DNA of 57,119 nucleotides from Bacteroidales bacterium (GTDB lineage: Bacteria; Bacteroidota; Bacteroidia; Bacteroidales; F082): the NCBI GenBank assembly GCA_017461665.1, contig JAFTXI010000034.1:1-57119 (forward strand), in the 5' to 3' direction. The position numbers and the translations under genes are program-made. The notes under the pieces are model-generated. The model did no database searches. It had not been told where the DNA came from and was given only the letters and a program-made list of their open reading frames with translations. Positions 16,595-25,952 of this stretch are shown here, piece by piece. Within the stretch, counting starts at the first letter, position 1, and every line of letters starts with the position of its first letter.

Positions 16595-17782
16595 AAGATT
16601 TTTTTGTTTTTATTCGCAATTATTTGTGTTTGCAGCGATTTACATTCGCAGTCAAGAAGCATAAGAAACATTCCTGAAGCAGAGGACGCGATTGTTGGAG
16701 CATCGCGTTTAGAACTATATCTATCTGATTTACAAAACAAGAACGTTGGTGTCGTTGCCAATCAAACGAGTATCTTCAACAACACTCACCTTATAGATAC
16801 GCTTTTGAGTGAAGGCGTCGTCATAAAAAAAATATTCACTCCCGAACATGGCTTTAGAGGCTCTGCCGATGAAGGCGCCGTCGTCAACAATAGTATTGAC
16901 GAGAAAACACAGTTGCCAATAATATCTTTATACGGCAACAATAAAAAACCTAATTCCACACAACTTGAAGACATCGACATTCTCCTATTTGATTTACAAG
17001 ATGTTGGAACGCGTTTTTACACATATATCTCTACAATGACTTACATCATGGAAGCTGCAGCCGAAAACAACATTCCTGTTATTGTCCTCGATCGTCCTAA
17101 TCCTAACGGATTTTATATCGACGGACCTGTCTTAGAAAAAGAAAACACTTCATTCGTAGGCTTGCATCAAGTTCCTGTAGTCTATGGACTTACCATCGGA
17201 GAATATGCTTTGATGGTCAATGGAGAATATTGGTTGAAAGACAGTCTGCAATGCGACTTAAAGGTCGTTCCTCTTGGAAACTACGATAGAAAATCTATTT
17301 ATAGATTGACTGTCAAACCTTCGCCTAATCTTCCAAATTGGGAATCTGTTTATCTCTACCCTTCCTTATGTTTTTTTGAAGGAACGATTGTCAGCGTTGG
17401 TCGCGGCACCGAAACTCCATTTCAAGTCTATGGACATCCCGACATGAACGATGATTTTTCCTTTACGCCAAGACAAGCCGAAAGCAGAAAAGAACCACTA
17501 CTTTGCAACAAAGAATGTTTTGGAGAGAATCTACTCGATTATGCGCATAACTTTAAAAACAACGAAAAAGAATTAAATCTCACCTGGATTATAAACGCTT
17601 ACAATCAATTGAAAGACAATGAAAAATTCTTCAACAACTTTTTCATTAAGTTAGCAGGAACAGATAATCTCAGGAAACAAATTATAGAAGGACTTTCGGA
17701 AGACGAGATTCGTGCAAGTTGGAAGGAAGATCTTGAAAAATACAAGAAAATTAGAGTTAAGTATTTGTTATATAAAGACTAA
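16589..17782 (+). CDS. namZ: DUF1343 / NamZ-like exo-beta-N-acetylmuramidase
   Basis: 397 residues with an N-terminal signal sequence (about 1-20). The conserved DUF1343 strings are present: FTPEHGFRGSADEG (near 82), LLFDLQDVGTRFYTYISTM (near 134), VLDRPNPNG (near 170), and PSPNLPNWESVYLYPSLCFF with EGTIVSVGRGTETPF (near 250-275). Members of this family (glycoside hydrolase family 171, NamZ of Bacillus and Tannerella) release terminal MurNAc from peptidoglycan fragments. Location would be periplasmic. It diverges from the LolC/E-type permease and ends at a bidirectional terminator. With mpl it points to wall-fragment recycling. Confidence 0.85.
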   Translation: MQKIFLFLFAIICVCSDLHSQSRSIRNIPEAEDAIVGASRLELYLSDLQNKNVGVVANQTSIFNNTHLIDTLLSEGVVIKKIFTPEHGFRGSADEGAVVNNSIDEKTQLPIISLYGNNKKPNSTQLEDIDILLFDLQDVGTRFYTYISTMTYIMEAAAENNIPVIVLDRPNPNGFYIDGPVLEKENTSFVGLHQVPVVYGLTIGEYALMVNGEYWLKDSLQCDLKVVPLGNYDRKSIYRLTVKPSPNLPNWESVYLYPSLCFFEGTIVSVGRGTETPFQVYGHPDMNDDFSFTPRQAESRKEPLLCNKECFGENLLDYAHNFKNNEKELNLTWIINAYNQLKDNEKFFNNFFIKLAGTDNLRKQIIEGLSEDEIRASWKEDLEKYKKIRVKYLLYKD

Positions 17783-17795
17783 ATATTAAAAAAAC

Positions 17796-17821
17796 GACTA
17801 ACGTTAATCTTAACATTAGTC
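17796..17821. terminator. Bidirectional hairpin terminator
   Basis: GACTAACGTTAA (17796-17807) pairs with TTAACATTAGTC (17810-17821) with one mismatch and a 2-base gap. A run of A precedes it and T-rich sequence follows, so it can serve both converging genes. Confidence 0.8.
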
Positions 17822-17845
17822 ATTTTCATTTTGTTATAAGAAACG

Positions 17846-19045
17846 TTAATTTGTCTTTCCTGGATATACCTTAAGAGCTTCGTGAAGGATACTCATAGCC
17901 TCATTGAGGTCTTCTTTTTTAAGGCAGTAACTTATTCTCACCTCTTGAGTACCACGACCTTCTGTCGAATAAAATCCACTTGCCGGAGCCATCATGACAG
18001 TCTTTCCATTATGATTAAAATCAGTCAACATCCATTTGCAGAATCTCTCGCTGTCGTCAATTGGGAGGTGAGCTACGATATAGAACGCGCCCTTTGGTAT
18101 TGGGCAATAGGCACCTTCAATTTTCTTGATTCCTTCGATGCAAACATCACGACGCGATTCATATTCTCTTACGATATCGTCGTAGTATGATTGAGGGCTG
18201 TCGAGAGCGGCCTCACCTGCGACCTGACCAAATGTAGGTGGCGACAAGCGAGCCTGAGCGAATTTCATTGCAGCCGCGATAAGTTCCTTATTTTTAGAAA
18301 TCATACGACCGATACGGATACCGCATGCACTAAATCTCTTTGATGCAGAGTCGATTAAAATAACGTGATCTTCAATACCTTTCAAGTTTAATGCTGAGTA
18401 GTGAGTTGCTTTTTCATAGCAGAACTCACGATACACCTCGTCAGAAATCAAGAAGATGTCATATTTCAATACGATTTGACGCAATGTTTCCATCTCCTCT
18501 TTTGAGTAGAGATAACCTGTTGGGTTGTTTGGATTACATATTAATATAGCCTTTGTTCTTGGTGTGATTGCTTTCTCAAATTCAGAGATGTCTGGCAGAG
18601 CGAAACCTGTTTCTATTGATGAATAAATAGGTTTTACTTTCACGCCGACATTTTTTGCGAAGCCGTTATAGTTAGCATAGAACGGTTCTGGAATAATGAC
18701 TTCGTCGTCTGGATCCATAATTGTCATGAATGACATTAATAAAGCTTCCGAGCCACCTGTTGTGATAATCATTTCATCAGGTTCTACGTGAACACCTACC
18801 TTGTCGTAATACTCGCACAATTTCTTTCTGTATGAGAGAGTACCTTGTGAAGGACTATATTTAACCACTTTTTCAGTATAGTTACGTACTGCTTCAAGTG
18901 CGCGTTGAGGAGTCTCGAGATCCGGTTGACCGATATTAAGATGAAACACTTCTATTCCTCTTTCTTTAGCGGCATCGGAGAAAGGCACTAATTTTCTGAT
19001 TGGTGATGCCGGCATATTTTGAGCTTTTTTAGAGATTTGTGGCAT
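17846..19045 (-). CDS. PLP-dependent class I/II aminotransferase
   Basis: 399 residues of fold-type I. Visible features are the N-terminal LNIGQPDLETP, the GGSEALLMSFMTI cofactor-phosphate loop, NPNNPTGYLYSKEE, ISDEVYREFCYE, and the pyridoxal-phosphate Lys in SASKRFSACGIRIG (about residue 235), with a C-terminal Arg in EVRISYCL. This is the AspB/AAT-I type of aminotransferase, probably acting on aspartate or a related amino acid; the exact substrate cannot be read from sequence. It stands alone between two terminators. Start MPQISKKAQNMPASPIRKL is typical of the family in Bacteroidetes. Confidence 0.88.
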   Translation of the reverse strand: MPQISKKAQNMPASPIRKLVPFSDAAKERGIEVFHLNIGQPDLETPQRALEAVRNYTEKVVKYSPSQGTLSYRKKLCEYYDKVGVHVEPDEMIITTGGSEALLMSFMTIMDPDDEVIIPEPFYANYNGFAKNVGVKVKPIYSSIETGFALPDISEFEKAITPRTKAILICNPNNPTGYLYSKEEMETLRQIVLKYDIFLISDEVYREFCYEKATHYSALNLKGIEDHVILIDSASKRFSACGIRIGRMISKNKELIAAAMKFAQARLSPPTFGQVAGEAALDSPQSYYDDIVREYESRRDVCIEGIKKIEGAYCPIPKGAFYIVAHLPIDDSERFCKWMLTDFNHNGKTVMMAPASGFYSTEGRGTQEVRISYCLKKEDLNEAMSILHEALKVYPGKTN

Positions 19046-19065
19046 AATAAAAATTGTTTAATGTT

Positions 19066-19098
19066 AAAAAAAAAGCCATCATTGTTAAATGATAGCTT
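19066..19098 (-). terminator. Hairpin terminator of the DUF1573 gene
   Basis: On the minus strand AAGCTATCATT (19098-19088) pairs with AATGATGGCTT (19083-19073), one mismatch and a 4-base loop, followed by a run of T. Confidence 0.85.
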
Positions 19099-19110
19099 AT
19101 GTTTTGTTAA

Positions 19111-19572
19111 TTAAAATGATGAATTATTCACTGGAGATGCATTCATTGAGTTATCTTTCATAGGAAGCGCCTCTGTTTGTTCTGGTAAGATCTTTCCTCT
19201 AATATAGAGTTTCACATCTTTATTTGTCTTGGCATTAGAGTATATTGTGACATATTTACTAAAACTACCAGGACGATTTGTGTTTTTGTAGGTAACTTTT
19301 ATCACATCTGTATCACCAGGAAGAATTGGTTTCTTTGGCCATTCCGGGACTGTACAACCGCAAGAAGATTTTGGTTGTGACAGTATCAGAGGTTCGTTAC
19401 CTGTATTTTTAAAAACAAATTCGTATGTTCCGTTACCATTGAAAGGTATTTCCCCAAACTGATGCGAAGTTTTTTCAAATGTTATTTCTGGACCATTTTC
19501 AGAAACTGTCTGAGCTTCAGCGAATGAAAGCATGAGAAACAATGAACAAAATACTGCTAATAAATTTTTCAT
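19111..19572 (-). CDS. DUF1573 exported protein
   Basis: 153 residues: signal peptide ending SFAEAQ, then one immunoglobulin-like DUF1573 domain with ITFEKTSHQFGEIPFNG, FKNTGNEPLILSQPKSSCGC and the conserved SCGCTVPEWPKKPI string. The family is exported and widespread in Bacteroidetes; its function is unknown. ATG at 19572 is chosen over the upstream codon at 19647, because it gives a signal peptide directly and a -7 box TAACTTTG lies at 19615-19622. A Ser/Asn-rich tail closes the protein, and a terminator follows at once. Confidence 0.85.
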   Translation of the reverse strand: MKNLLAVFCSLFLMLSFAEAQTVSENGPEITFEKTSHQFGEIPFNGNGTYEFVFKNTGNEPLILSQPKSSCGCTVPEWPKKPILPGDTDVIKVTYKNTNRPGSFSKYVTIYSNAKTNKDVKLYIRGKILPEQTEALPMKDNSMNASPVNNSSF

Positions 19573-19722
19573 ATCAATAAATTTTACGTTAAAACAATTA
19601 ATAATATTACGCTCCAAAGTTACATATTTTTCTTTAAAAAATGACAATTATAATTTTTTTTATTTTTTTTGAAAAAAGTGTTTTTTCGATTATTTTTTTT
19701 TCTATCTTTGCACTCGCAAAAC

Positions 19723-19796
19723 GGCGAGGTAGCTCAGTTGGTTAGAGCGTCGGATTCATAACCCGGAGGTCATGAGTTCAATTCTCATCCTCGCTA
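19723..19796 (+). tRNA. tRNA with CAU anticodon (elongator Met, possibly Ile2)
   Basis: A 74-base cloverleaf. The acceptor GGCGAGG pairs with CCTCGCT (G-U at the first pair); the D arm is GCTC...GAGC; the anticodon loop is TTCATAA. The T arm runs GATTCATGAG-like with TTCAATT in the loop, and the discriminator is A. CCA is not fully encoded (CATG follows). It is not the initiator, which would have an unpaired 1-72 position and three G-C pairs next to the anticodon loop. The anticodon stem closes with an A-C apposition. A -7 box TATCTTTG lies at 19703-19710. Confidence 0.93.
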
Positions 19797-19801
19797 CATG
19801 G

Positions 19802-19833
19802 GAAGTCTCAAGATTTTGAGACTTCTTTTTTTT
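19802..19833 (+). terminator. Terminator of the tRNA gene
   Basis: GAAGTCTCAA (19802-19811) pairs perfectly with TTGAGACTTC (19816-19825) around GATT, followed by eight T. Confidence 0.92.
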
Positions 19834-19985
19834 ACTTTTACAGAATAAATCCTCTTGTGTTTTAGATAATTTTAATTGAATTGCGGATATATTTTTTACA
19901 AAGATAGTTTTACTAGCATAAATAAGTTAAATTTTAAACAATTATTTTTATTATTTTTGCAACGTAAAACGAGCAGTATTAACAA

Positions 19986-21122
19986 ATGACAGCATTCAAA
20001 TTAGTTTTGAAGCGTTTATATTTTTTAGGTCTCCTTTTGGTGTTGAATTCTATCATCTTTCCAACAATAACAAAAGGACAAGATACTATTTTCAACATAC
20101 CACCCTACACTATAAAAATTGACACCATCACAAGAATAGATACCACATACATAATAGACACAATAATAAACAGTTACACATTTATCGTGACTGACACCAT
20201 TTACAACGTTACAGAAGAAGACAATACCAACAATTTCTCTGTACATCATAAGTTTGAAGGAAACTTCGGCATCACATTGAATCAGTTAGCTATAACTCAT
20301 TGGGCAGCCGGTGGTGAAAGCAACGGCAGCGGAAAAGTAATGTCTAACATGACATATAGATACGACCGGAAGTTATTTAATTACGTACTCAACGGTATCT
20401 TTGCATACGGCATGTCCAACTATACCAAAGACAAACGATACGAAAAAAGCGAAGACCGATGCGAAGTATCAATGACAATGTCGAACAACAACAGTAAAAA
20501 TCTCACATTTACCTCAATTGCCTCGTTAAAAACTCAGTTTAGCAACGGTTACTCCTACCCTAACGATTCCATTCCTATTTCAAGATTCTTCGCTCCAGCA
20601 TATCTCAATATATCAGCAGGTTACAACTATAACATTAAAGATTATCTGTCCGTTTACATAAGTCCTATAGCAGGTAAAATGACATTCGTTACAGATCAAA
20701 GACTAGCCGACTTAGGTTCGTATGGTGTCGAAGCTGGCTACTGGAATGTTTACAATGGTGATAGTACCTGGGTTAAGGGTAAAAATTTACTTAGCGAGTT
20801 AGGTATCAATGTTTTAATAAAATACAAACAAAATTTTAAAAATAAAATCTCCATTTTCTCAACCTTAAACCTATATAATAATTATATGGACCCGAACAAA
20901 TCGAACAGATGGAACATTGATGTTGACTGGGAAACCGGATTGAGATTCACAATCAACGAACATATCTCAGCAGTTATCAACATTCATCTGATATACGACG
21001 ATAATATTAGATTCGCAGTTACAGAAATCATCGATGGAACAGAAATTACCAAACAAATACCAATATTACAATTTAAAGAGTCGCTTGGTATTTCTTTTTT
21101 ATATAAATTTGCGACAAATTAA
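19986..21122 (+). CDS. DUF3078 outer-membrane barrel protein, longer paralogue
   Basis: 378 residues. A signal peptide (about 1-32, ending TKGQ) is followed by a Thr/Ile/Asp-rich segment (about 33-80) in which DTI, DTTYIIDTI and TDTIYN recur. The DUF3078 barrel comes next (FEGNFGITLNQLAITHWAAG... SRFFAPAYLNISAGYNY... LQFKESLGISFLYKF). It shares the AGK/SGR.T.V.DQ.LADLG..GV.A strings with the protein at 2594-3532. The extra Asp/Thr-rich segment is the clearest difference between the two. It starts a tight operon with rfbD (11 bases) and the phosphohexomutase (10 bases), but the functional link is unclear. Confidence 0.8.
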   Translation: MTAFKLVLKRLYFLGLLLVLNSIIFPTITKGQDTIFNIPPYTIKIDTITRIDTTYIIDTIINSYTFIVTDTIYNVTEEDNTNNFSVHHKFEGNFGITLNQLAITHWAAGGESNGSGKVMSNMTYRYDRKLFNYVLNGIFAYGMSNYTKDKRYEKSEDRCEVSMTMSNNNSKNLTFTSIASLKTQFSNGYSYPNDSIPISRFFAPAYLNISAGYNYNIKDYLSVYISPIAGKMTFVTDQRLADLGSYGVEAGYWNVYNGDSTWVKGKNLLSELGINVLIKYKQNFKNKISIFSTLNLYNNYMDPNKSNRWNIDVDWETGLRFTINEHISAVINIHLIYDDNIRFAVTEIIDGTEITKQIPILQFKESLGISFLYKFATN

Positions 21123-21133
21123 CTAATGTAATA

Positions 21134-22006
21134 ATGAATATCTTAGTAACAGGTTGCAACGGTCAGTTAGGCAGCGAGTTCCGCAAAATCTCTAATTATG
21201 AAGAGGAACATAATTGGTCGTTTACAGATATAGACACTTTAGATATATGCAACAACAAAGCAATAGAAGATTATTTATCAAAAAACAAAATCGATATTTG
21301 CATTAATTGTGCGGCATATACTGCTGTCGATAAAGCAGAAGACGAGGGAAAGGAAAGTGCAGAACTAATCAACGTGAGAGCTGTTGAGTATTTAGCAAAC
21401 AATTGTAAATCAAACAACATACTTTTGATACATATCTCAACTGACTATATCTTCGATGGAACATCGGCACGCGCATACACAGAAAACGACAATGCTTGTC
21501 CTGAAACGGTTTATGGGAAAACGAAATATGCAGGTGAACAAAAAATAGTTTCATCAGGTTGTTCATATATTATAGTTAGAACGTCATGGCTCTACTCCTC
21601 TTTTGGCAACAATTTTGTAAAGACGATGTTAAGATTAGGCAGTGAACGACAATATGTTAATGTGGTCAACGATCAGAATGGAAATCCCACATGGGCTTAC
21701 GATCTTGCCAACGCTATTTTGCTGCTTATCAGAAGAAACGGCGTTAAAGAAATAAAAGAGGTTTTCAATTTTTCTAACGATGGAATTATTCCTTGGAGTA
21801 ACTTTGCGGAAGCCATCTTTCATATTGGTGGCAAGAATTGCGAAGTGCGTTCTATCAGCACAGAAGAATACGGCAGCAAAGCCAAACGTCCGCTATTCAG
21901 CGCATTAGACAAAACCAAGATTAAAGAATTTACTGGAATCAAAATACCATTTTGGAGAGATAGCTTGATAAAATGTATTGAAGAAATTAATAACAATAAT
22001 AATTAA
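21134..22006 (+). CDS. rfbD: dTDP-4-dehydrorhamnose reductase (RfbD/RmlD)
   Basis: 290 residues, an NAD(P)-dependent reductase of the extended SDR family. Visible are the Rossmann start MNILVTGCNGQLGSEFRKI, INCAAYTAVDKAEDE (near 55), ISTDYIFDGT (near 98) and the catalytic YGKTKYAGE (near 124). The C-terminal part contains RPLFSALDKTKI-like substrate-loop features. It catalyses the last step of dTDP-L-rhamnose synthesis, supplying surface glycans. No rfbA, B or C lies next to it, so the rest of the pathway must be elsewhere. Start and length are as in the family. Confidence 0.92.
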   Translation: MNILVTGCNGQLGSEFRKISNYEEEHNWSFTDIDTLDICNNKAIEDYLSKNKIDICINCAAYTAVDKAEDEGKESAELINVRAVEYLANNCKSNNILLIHISTDYIFDGTSARAYTENDNACPETVYGKTKYAGEQKIVSSGCSYIIVRTSWLYSSFGNNFVKTMLRLGSERQYVNVVNDQNGNPTWAYDLANAILLLIRRNGVKEIKEVFNFSNDGIIPWSNFAEAIFHIGGKNCEVRSISTEEYGSKAKRPLFSALDKTKIKEFTGIKIPFWRDSLIKCIEEINNNNN

Positions 22007-22016
22007 AACTTTAACT

Positions 22017-23750
22017 ATGAAAAGCGAGAACACAGAAATCGTCGAAAGAGCAAAGGCATGGTTATCTGACCAATACGATGCTACTACAAGGAAACAAGTC
22101 CAAGATTTAATCGACAATAACCCTGAAGAGTTATTGGAAAGTTTCTATAAGAACTTAGAATTTGGAACCGGAGGCTTAAGAGGTATAATGGGCGTAGGAA
22201 CCAATAGAATGAATACCTACACCGTGGCTATGGCAACACAAGGCTTTGCCAACTACATAAAAAAAATGTTCCCTGAAGTAGAACAACCAAAAGTCGCTAT
22301 TGCATACGATTGTAGAAACAATAGTAAAGAATTTGCAAAGGCTACAGCAGATGTCATGTCGGCCAATGGAATTAGGGTATATATTTTCAACGACTTAAGA
22401 CCAACTCCAGAATTATCTTTTGCCATCAGAGAATTAAAATGTCAAGCCGGCGTTGTTGTAACAGCATCGCATAATCCAAAAGAATACAACGGATATAAAG
22501 CTTATTGGGAAGACGGCGGACAATTGGTCAGTCCTCACGACAAGAATGTGATTGCCGAGGTTGAAAAAATCACAGATATTTCAATGGTCAACTTCAAAGC
22601 TAATGAGAGTTTGATTGAATATCTCAATGAACAATTCGATGAGATTTATATTGATAAAATCATCGGTTTATCATTATCACCTAAATCAATTGATAAACAT
22701 AAAGATATGACTTTTGTATATACACCTATTCACGGAACTGGAGGTCAGATAATTCCGCGATTGTTTGCAAAAGCCGGATTCAATAATGTTTGCTGCGTTG
22801 AAGAGCAGATGATTGTCGATGGCAACTTCCCTACTGTAGTTTCTCCAAATCCTGAAGAGAAAGCTGCCATGACAATGGCAATTGAAAAAGCCAAAGAAGT
22901 AAATGCCGATGTTGTTTTGGCGACAGACCCCGATGCCGACAGAGTTGGTATTGCTGTTAAGGACGAAAATGGCGAATACGTATTGTTGAATGGAAATCAA
23001 ACCGCGACTATCTTAACTTATTACCTCTTAACACGTTGGTACGAGTTAGGCAAATTTAAGGGAAAAGAATATATTGTTAAAACTATTGTCACAACAGAAT
23101 TATTATTCGATATTGCCAATAAATTTAGCGTTAAGAAATTCGACGTTTTGACAGGTTTTAAATTTATTGCCGATAAGATTTTAAACAATCCAGATATGAC
23201 ATTCATCGGTGGAGGTGAAGAAAGTTACGGATTCTTAATCGGAGATTTTGTTCGCGATAAAGATGCCAATAGTGCATGTTTTATGATTGCCGAAGTTGCA
23301 GCATGGGCAGCCGAACACAACAAGAGTCTTTATCAGATGTTAAAAGAAATTTACAAAGAATTCGGATTCTACAAGGAAAGTCTTCTCTCTCTGACAAAGA
23401 AAGGCATCAGTGGTAATGAAGAAATCAAAAACATGATGTATAAATTTAGGACAAATCCTCCTAAATATATCTTAGGATCAAGAATCGTTGAGATTAAAGA
23501 TTATAAATTAGGCATCTGCAAGGACAATAACATCGGTATTGAAACTGTCATTAACTTACCAAAATCAGATGTTTTGCAATTCATCACGGAAGACGGCACA
23601 AAGATAAGCATCAGACCTTCAGGAACTGAACCTAAAATTAAATTCTATTTTGGTACAAAAGCCAAACTCAACGACATCAACGATTTCGACAATGTCAACA
23701 AGGAATTAGACTTCAGATTGGGAGAATTATCAAAACTCTTTTCAGAATAA
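22017..23750 (+). CDS. Phosphoglucomutase/phosphomannomutase (PgcA-like)
   Basis: 577 residues of the alpha-D-phosphohexomutase superfamily, long (PgcA/PGM2) type. The phosphoserine loop is VVTASHNPKEYNGYKAYW (near 142). The metal-binding loop is ATDPDADRVGIAV (near 305). The sugar-binding loop is GGGEESYGFL (near 400), and the phosphate-binding loop RPSGTEPKIKFYFG is near 535. It interconverts hexose 1- and 6-phosphates, feeding nucleotide-sugar synthesis. ATG at 22017 lies 10 bases after rfbD; an earlier TTG in frame (21978) would overlap rfbD and is less likely. It converges with the TPR lipoprotein gene, leaving only 4 bases between stop codons. Confidence 0.92.
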   Translation: MKSENTEIVERAKAWLSDQYDATTRKQVQDLIDNNPEELLESFYKNLEFGTGGLRGIMGVGTNRMNTYTVAMATQGFANYIKKMFPEVEQPKVAIAYDCRNNSKEFAKATADVMSANGIRVYIFNDLRPTPELSFAIRELKCQAGVVVTASHNPKEYNGYKAYWEDGGQLVSPHDKNVIAEVEKITDISMVNFKANESLIEYLNEQFDEIYIDKIIGLSLSPKSIDKHKDMTFVYTPIHGTGGQIIPRLFAKAGFNNVCCVEEQMIVDGNFPTVVSPNPEEKAAMTMAIEKAKEVNADVVLATDPDADRVGIAVKDENGEYVLLNGNQTATILTYYLLTRWYELGKFKGKEYIVKTIVTTELLFDIANKFSVKKFDVLTGFKFIADKILNNPDMTFIGGGEESYGFLIGDFVRDKDANSACFMIAEVAAWAAEHNKSLYQMLKEIYKEFGFYKESLLSLTKKGISGNEEIKNMMYKFRTNPPKYILGSRIVEIKDYKLGICKDNNIGIETVINLPKSDVLQFITEDGTKISIRPSGTEPKIKFYFGTKAKLNDINDFDNVNKELDFRLGELSKLFSE

Positions 23751-23754
23751 TTGA

Positions 23755-24780
23755 TTATTCCCCAATACGATTGATAGCATCTACTGCCAATTGATAATCA
23801 GGATTTTTTCTTAAGATTTGGCGGTAGATGTTTTTTGCATTAATAAAGTCACCCATTTGTTCGTATGTCACGCCCTTATTAAACAAGGCATTAATAGAAG
23901 TAGGATCCATCTCAAGCACCTTGTTAAAACATTCCATCGCTTTTTCATTTTCTCCCAAATACACCAAGTAAACATAACCTTTGTTATATATAAGGTTATA
24001 ATTGTCTGGCATCACATTCAGCAAAGTATCATAATATGACAGAGCTTCTTCTGGAAAACCATTATCCTGCAAATACATAGCATAATCATAATACAAAGAA
24101 TAATCTTCTGGTGATTTAGCTATTGATTCTTTAAAGAAAGACTTCGCCAAAGTATCACCTTGAGCGGCATAGATATGAGCTATTTGTATTTTTGGTTCAA
24201 TGAAATCATCATCTTGGATACGAGATGTCATAAAGTTCTTCATTGCTACAGCAGTATCATTAGCAGACAAAGCTATCATACCACGCATAAAATAAGCTCT
24301 CGGATTAAATCTGTCTAATTCTAAAGCCTTGTCAATATATGCGTTAGCCAATTGAGCATTACCTTGCAAGAAACTCAATTCTGACAATTTCACAATTGGA
24401 CGAGAATCTAAAGGCGCATATTCACAAGCCTTGTTTAATGTCAACAAAATATTATCTTCATCACCTAAGAAATAATACAAATCAGCTAAGACTAAATGAG
24501 CGTCTATATTTTTTCTATCGATAGACAAAGCTGTATTGATATTTTGCATAGCTTTACCAATCTGCTCATTTGCCATATTGATACGAGCTTGTTCGATATA
24601 ATAAGTCGCACTTAACGTATCCGATGTAGGCTGATTTGTCGTTTTGGGAGTTTCATTCAACTTTGATTCAACGACTTGCTGATTATTAGCAATTTCTTTT
24701 GTCTTCTTTGAAGTATTCTCAGAGCAACTTGCAAAAAGCAAGATGCTCATGAGAAACAAAACCATATTATTCTTTATCAC
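23755..24780 (-). CDS. TPR lipoprotein
   Basis: 341 residues. The lipoprotein signal ends LLFASC (Cys19), followed by a Lys/Thr/Gln-rich linker. From about residue 60 TPR units follow to the end (AYFMRGMIALSANDTAVAMKNF, LYYDYAMYLQDNGFPEEALSYY, ALFNKGVTYEQMGDFINAKNIY and others, at least seven). It is probably anchored to a membrane facing the periplasm and acts as a protein-binding scaffold. It lies 3 bases downstream of recA on the same strand, so the two share a transcript; I see no functional reason for this pairing. Confidence 0.85.
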   Translation of the reverse strand: MIKNNMVLFLMSILLFASCSENTSKKTKEIANNQQVVESKLNETPKTTNQPTSDTLSATYYIEQARINMANEQIGKAMQNINTALSIDRKNIDAHLVLADLYYFLGDEDNILLTLNKACEYAPLDSRPIVKLSELSFLQGNAQLANAYIDKALELDRFNPRAYFMRGMIALSANDTAVAMKNFMTSRIQDDDFIEPKIQIAHIYAAQGDTLAKSFFKESIAKSPEDYSLYYDYAMYLQDNGFPEEALSYYDTLLNVMPDNYNLIYNKGYVYLVYLGENEKAMECFNKVLEMDPTSINALFNKGVTYEQMGDFINAKNIYRQILRKNPDYQLAVDAINRIGE

Positions 24781-24783
24781 TTT

Positions 24784-25827
24784 TTAAAAATCTTGATTAG
24801 TATTATTCAATGCATTCATTATCTTTTCATACAATTCCTCGCATAATTCAGGATTTTCATCGAGGAGTCGTTTCAAGGCATCTCTACCCTGTCCCAATTT
24901 CGTTTCATTATAACTAAACCAGGAACCACTTTTCTTAATAACACCCGTCTCAACTCCTAAATCTATTATCTCACCTGTCAATGAAATTCCCTCACCATAG
25001 AGAATATCGAATTCAGCTTTTTTAAACGGAGGAGCCACTTTATTTTTAACAACCTTTACCTTAACTCTGTTGCCACTGATATTTTCGCCATCTTTAATTT
25101 GACTTACTTTTCTAATATCGAGACGCACAGAACTGTAGAATTTCAAGGCATTACCACCTGTTGTTGTTTCAGGATTACCAAACATAACTCCTAATTTCTC
25201 ACGTAATTGATTGATAAAGATACAGACGCAACCAGTCTTACTGATAGTAGCTGTCAGTTTACGCATCGCCTGCGACATCAAACGAGCTTGAAGACCCATC
25301 TTGCTATCGCCCATTTCACCTTCTATTTCGCTCTTAGGTGTCAAGGCTGCAACAGAGTCGATTACAATAACATCAATTGCTCCGGAGCGAATAAGATTCT
25401 CGGCTATCTCGAGAGCTTGTTCTCCACAGTCAGGTTGGGAGATAAGCAAGTTCTCTACATCAACGCCAAGTTTCTTTGCATAAAAACGATCGAAAGCATG
25501 TTCAGCATCGATAAATGCTGCGATACCACCTTGTTTCTGAGATTCAGCTATAACATGCAAGGCTAAAGTTGTTTTACCCGAACTTTCAGGTCCAAATATC
25601 TCAACAATTCTTCCTTTTGGCAAACCACCTATACCGAGTGCGTAATCCAAGCCCAAAGAACCCGTAGGAATGCTTTCTACTTTCTCAGCAGCCGACTCTC
25701 CCAAACGCATAATGCTACCTTTACCGCAAGCCTTCTCGATGTTTCCAATAGTCGCCTCCAACGCTTTTAATTTCTCTTTTCTGATTTTCTCAACTTCTTC
25801 TGCTGTAATGTTCTTTTCCATACTCAT
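24784..25827 (-). CDS. recA: Recombinase RecA
   Basis: 347 residues with every RecA hallmark: N-terminal [20 protein letters not shown], Walker [14 protein letters not shown] (near 72), and the DAEHAFD region. Walker B is [22 protein letters not shown] (near 150). Loop L2 around [21 protein letters not shown] binds DNA. The C-terminus is short. It forms the ATP-dependent strand-exchange filament and, in many bacteria, triggers LexA cleavage. Met1 (25827) or Met3 could start it. A promoter is visible at 25917-25947, giving a leader of about 80 bases. Confidence 0.98.
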   Translation of the reverse strand: MSMEKNITAEEVEKIRKEKLKALEATIGNIEKACGKGSIMRLGESAAEKVESIPTGSLGLDYALGIGGLPKGRIVEIFGPESSGKTTLALHVIAESQKQGGIAAFIDAEHAFDRFYAKKLGVDVENLLISQPDCGEQALEIAENLIRSGAIDVIVIDSVAALTPKSEIEGEMGDSKMGLQARLMSQAMRKLTATISKTGCVCIFINQLREKLGVMFGNPETTTGGNALKFYSSVRLDIRKVSQIKDGENISGNRVKVKVVKNKVAPPFKKAEFDILYGEGISLTGEIIDLGVETGVIKKSGSWFSYNETKLGQGRDALKRLLDENPELCEELYEKIMNALNNTNQDF

Positions 25828-25916
25828 AAGTTATTTAATTCCAACAATATAAATTATCTGTTTCAAGCATTAATAAAACGTCATAAAAACATTTTATCAG
25901 CAATTGAAAACGTTTA

Positions 25917-25947
25917 CAAAAATAAGTGATTTCCATTTTATTGTCAA
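25917..25947 (-). promoter_or_regulatory. Promoter of recA
   Basis: On the minus strand TTG (25947-25945), a 20-base spacer and TATTTTTG (25924-25917) match the Bacteroidetes consensus. The -33 element lies beside the 3' end of nth. I see no clear LexA-type palindrome here. Confidence 0.6.
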
Positions 25948-25952
25948 GGATT

